A program made the position numbers and the translations under genes. Shown piece after piece: positions 14,591 through 15,556 of a DNA stretch of 15,556 bases. This DNA is from DAOTTY01 sp964451095 (lineage in GTDB: Bacteria > Chloroflexota > Anaerolineae > Aggregatilineales > Phototrophicaceae), in assembly GCA_964451095.1 (NCBI GenBank), contig CAYVGI010000122.1:1-15556 (forward strand), in the 5' to 3' direction. Under the pieces are notes generated by a model. That model did not search any database and was not told the DNA's origin. It was given only the letters and a program-made list of their open reading frames with translations. Position 1 is the stretch's first letter. Each line of letters starts with the position of its first letter.

Positions 14591-14857
14591 ATGTTATTCG
14601 CTGTACAACGGGAAAGCAGCGCCATGGGCGCACATAATCACAATATAGAGGCAATTCGATTGCAAGGTCACCGCAGTTACGGTGTGTCCTGCAACAGTCT
14701 CTACATTGTTGACACGAACCCGTTTGCGGCGGAGCTGACCTCCCGAGACCCGAAGCAGCTAGCATCGCTAGTTGAACCCGGATTTATGGGCAATTGGCTC
14801 AGAAAGCAAAGCCGGTCTCACGGCTTTTCGACAGGAGACCCCCGATGTAACACCTAG
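14591..14857 (+). CDS. Doubtful small ORF downstream of the HTH gene
   Basis: An 88-codon frame begins 5 bases after the HTH gene stop. It has no Shine-Dalgarno before its ATG; an internal Met12 is also poorly served. Codon use is passable, and the middle (RSYGVSCNSLYIVDTNPFAA) could be protein, but I recognise no family. The 3' part contains a perfect inverted repeat (14808-14827), which speaks against a real coding end. It may be non-coding leader or spacer. Confidence 0.22.
   Translation: MLFAVQRESSAMGAHNHNIEAIRLQGHRSYGVSCNSLYIVDTNPFAAELTSRDPKQLASLVEPGFMGNWLRKQSRSHGFSTGDPRCNT
14808..14840 (+). repeat. Mutually exclusive hairpins (attenuator-like)
   Basis: AAAGCCG (14808-14814) pairs with CGGCTTT (14821-14827), followed by T, giving a short terminator-like stem. 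The intervening GGTCTC (14814-14819) can instead pair with GAGACC (14835-14840). The two folds cannot coexist, which is the layout of an attenuator. Function is unproven. Confidence 0.35.
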
Positions 14858-14897
14858 GGAACCCTGCGCGAAAATCAATATCCCTCTCAGAAAAATG

Positions 14898-14940
14898 AAA
14901 GGGCGTGAGATCGGAAAGGTCTCACGCCCTTTTCGTTTTA
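14898..14940 (+). terminator. Strong intrinsic terminator, probably bidirectional
   Basis: AAAGGGCGTGAGA (14898-14910) and TCTCACGCCCTTT (14920-14932) form a perfect 13-bp stem with a 9-base loop, followed by TCGTTTT. On the minus strand the same stem is followed by a T-rich run (TCATTTTT). It closes the HTH transcript just 26 bases before the next CDS. Confidence 0.85.
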
Positions 14941-14966
14941 ATAACTTTTTGAACAGAGGTGTAACC

Positions 14967-15332
14967 ATGCAGAACAACCAGCACAAGCTCTCCCTCCTTT
15001 ACACAGTGGCACGTCTGGCAGATGCCCTGGAGATGCTCGACATCGTGCACAGCGCGGCTAGCGATAACACGCTGGAGACGCTGAACGCACGTGGCAAAGC
15101 TGAACTCGTCGCCCGACTGCAAGAGATTGCCTACGTGGCTAACGAGACGATTGCTGAGCTAGAGCAAGACTCCGAGCAGATGCCTTTCCGTGTGATAAAG
15201 GGCGGACGGTGTGAGGGCGGCAACGACCCAAGGTCGGACCGCCCTTATGCCGAGCGCGAGCCTCACTTATTTGAGGTGCTGGTTCAACCTGCTGCGTCAC
15301 CGTCGTATCCCATCCAGAAAGCAGGCAGTTAG
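14967..15332 (+). CDS. Hypothetical small helical protein, possibly interrupted by an intron
   Basis: ATG 14967 follows AGAGGT by 8 bases. The frame runs 121 codons to TAG 15330-15332. Residues 1 to about 70 (starting MQNNQHKLSLLYTVARLADA) are strongly helical, with heptad-like leucines and alanines and an acidic end (AELEQDSEQ). I recognise no family. After about residue 80 the character changes to Pro-, Arg- and Gly-rich, and from 15209 the DNA shows dense nested inverted repeats and a GTGTG start, as a group II intron would. If so, the true protein is cut at about residue 80 and its C-terminus lies beyond the window. If not, it is a 121-residue protein of unknown role. The gene has no promoter I can see after the terminator at 14940. 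Confidence 0.5.
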   Translation: MQNNQHKLSLLYTVARLADALEMLDIVHSAASDNTLETLNARGKAELVARLQEIAYVANETIAELEQDSEQMPFRVIKGGRCEGGNDPRSDRPYAEREPHLFEVLVQPAASPSYPIQKAGS

Positions 15333-15556
15333 GGAACCAGAGCGGGTGCAAGCCCCGCCAGTTAGCTAAGGAGAACGCTCGATATGTGTGCGAAACAGCC
15401 CAGCACTGACGGCAATCCCGAACATCTGCGCCTGTATGTAAGTCCTGTCAGTTCAGGCGAGCAAGTGCAGACCACCTGACGAACTGCGACTGAACCGAAA
15501 CAATTAGGACTTTCGCTTGAGAGCGTGAAATAGGCGGTTTGTTATGATAGAGGCAT
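15209..15556 (+). mobile_element. Candidate 5' part (domain I) of a group II intron, running off the window
   Basis: From GTGTG at 15209, which fits the GUGYG intron 5' consensus, the sequence is densely structured. GTGAGG (15211-15216) can pair with the CCTCAC near 15261, enclosing GGGCGG/CCGCCC and GACC/GGTC stems. A GGTG/CACC arm follows. Next comes GCGGGTGCAAGCCCCGC (near 15343-15359), like the GGTGCAAGTCC hairpin I associate with bacterial intron domain I. Further on, CAGTTC/GAACTG and GTTCAG/CTGAAC stems lie near 15456-15494. No long ORF occurs after 15332, as expected for domains I-III before an intron-encoded reverse transcriptase. The 5' boundary is uncertain (another GTGTG is at 15190), and domains V/VI and any RT are outside the window. 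A different structured RNA is possible. Confidence 0.42.

Larger units (their letters stand above)
14586..14966 (+). other. Gene-poor, hairpin-rich spacer between the HTH gene and the next CDS
   Basis: Apart from the doubtful ORF, this 381-base stretch holds several self-complementary elements: CACCG/CGGTG near 14669-14684, CTAGC/GCTAG near 14758-14772, a terminator-like stem at 14808-14828, and a strong terminator at 14898-14940. GGTCTCACG occurs twice, at 14814-14822 and 14918-14926. I see no tRNA or known riboswitch core here. Confidence 0.5.

Noticed and set aside
15240..15400. Cobalamin-riboswitch-like words (GGTGC, AGGGAACC, GGGTGCAAGCCCCGCC)
   Set aside because: The conserved B12-box context (the CUGCCCCCGCAACUGU-type segment and later CCACUG...GGGAAGG) is not present in order. 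A group II intron-like reading explains more of the structure.
15517..15548. TTGAGA ... TATGAT promoter-like pair at the window end
   Set aside because: The spacing is 20 bases, too long for a confident sigma-70 promoter, and the region is probably intron RNA.
1..15556. CRISPR array, insertion sequence or tandem repeat array
   Set aside because: No regularly spaced direct repeats and no transposase-like reading frame or terminal inverted repeats were seen.

Overview
The window is about 15.6 kb of bacterial chromosome with moderately high G+C. It is mostly core information-processing genes on the minus strand, plus a short accessory stretch at the right end. The gene set, a T-box leader ahead of pheS, a short IF2, a PheS with a CxxC...CxxC finger, and NusA and RbfA with long charged tails together suggest Chloroflexota (Anaerolineae-like). 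This is an inference from gene content and style; no rRNA or marker search was possible.

Layout, left to right. 1-70 (+): the last codons of an unidentified gene. 95-604 (-): a membrane-anchored TlpA/ResA-type thioredoxin, divergent from 683-889 (+), a small heavy-metal-associated (CopZ-like) protein. 920-8694 (-): a translation/transcription operon read right to left as nusA, rnpM (ylxR), infB, rbfA, nrnA (DHH phosphoesterase), truB, ribF. Genes at its distal end overlap or sit close together, and rimP and ylxQ are missing from their usual places. 8695-8943: nusA leader plus two hairpins that probably end the upstream operon. 8944-14202 (-): a phenylalanyl-tRNA synthetase operon with a clear promoter, a T-box riboswitch with a UUC (Phe) specifier and intrinsic terminator, then pheS, a membrane-anchored SGNH/GDSL-type hydrolase, and pheT. 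14361-15556 (+): a divergent accessory segment with a small excisionase/MerR-like HTH protein, a gene-poor stretch rich in hairpins that ends in a strong terminator, a small helical protein of unknown function, and a highly structured RNA-like region running off the window that resembles the 5' part (domain I) of a group II intron.

How the genes work together. The T-box couples expression of both PheRS subunits, and of the hydrolase between them, to uncharged tRNA-Phe. The nusA operon combines transcription elongation/antitermination (NusA), an RNase P RNA-binding protein (RnpM), initiation (IF2), 30S maturation (RbfA), nanoRNA/pAp turnover (NrnA), tRNA pseudouridine-55 (TruB) and FMN/FAD synthesis (RibF).

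No complete undescribed system is visible. The points most worth following are the SGNH hydrolase inside the pheS-pheT operon, the candidate group II intron that may interrupt the last gene, and the unusual charged tails of NusA and RbfA.
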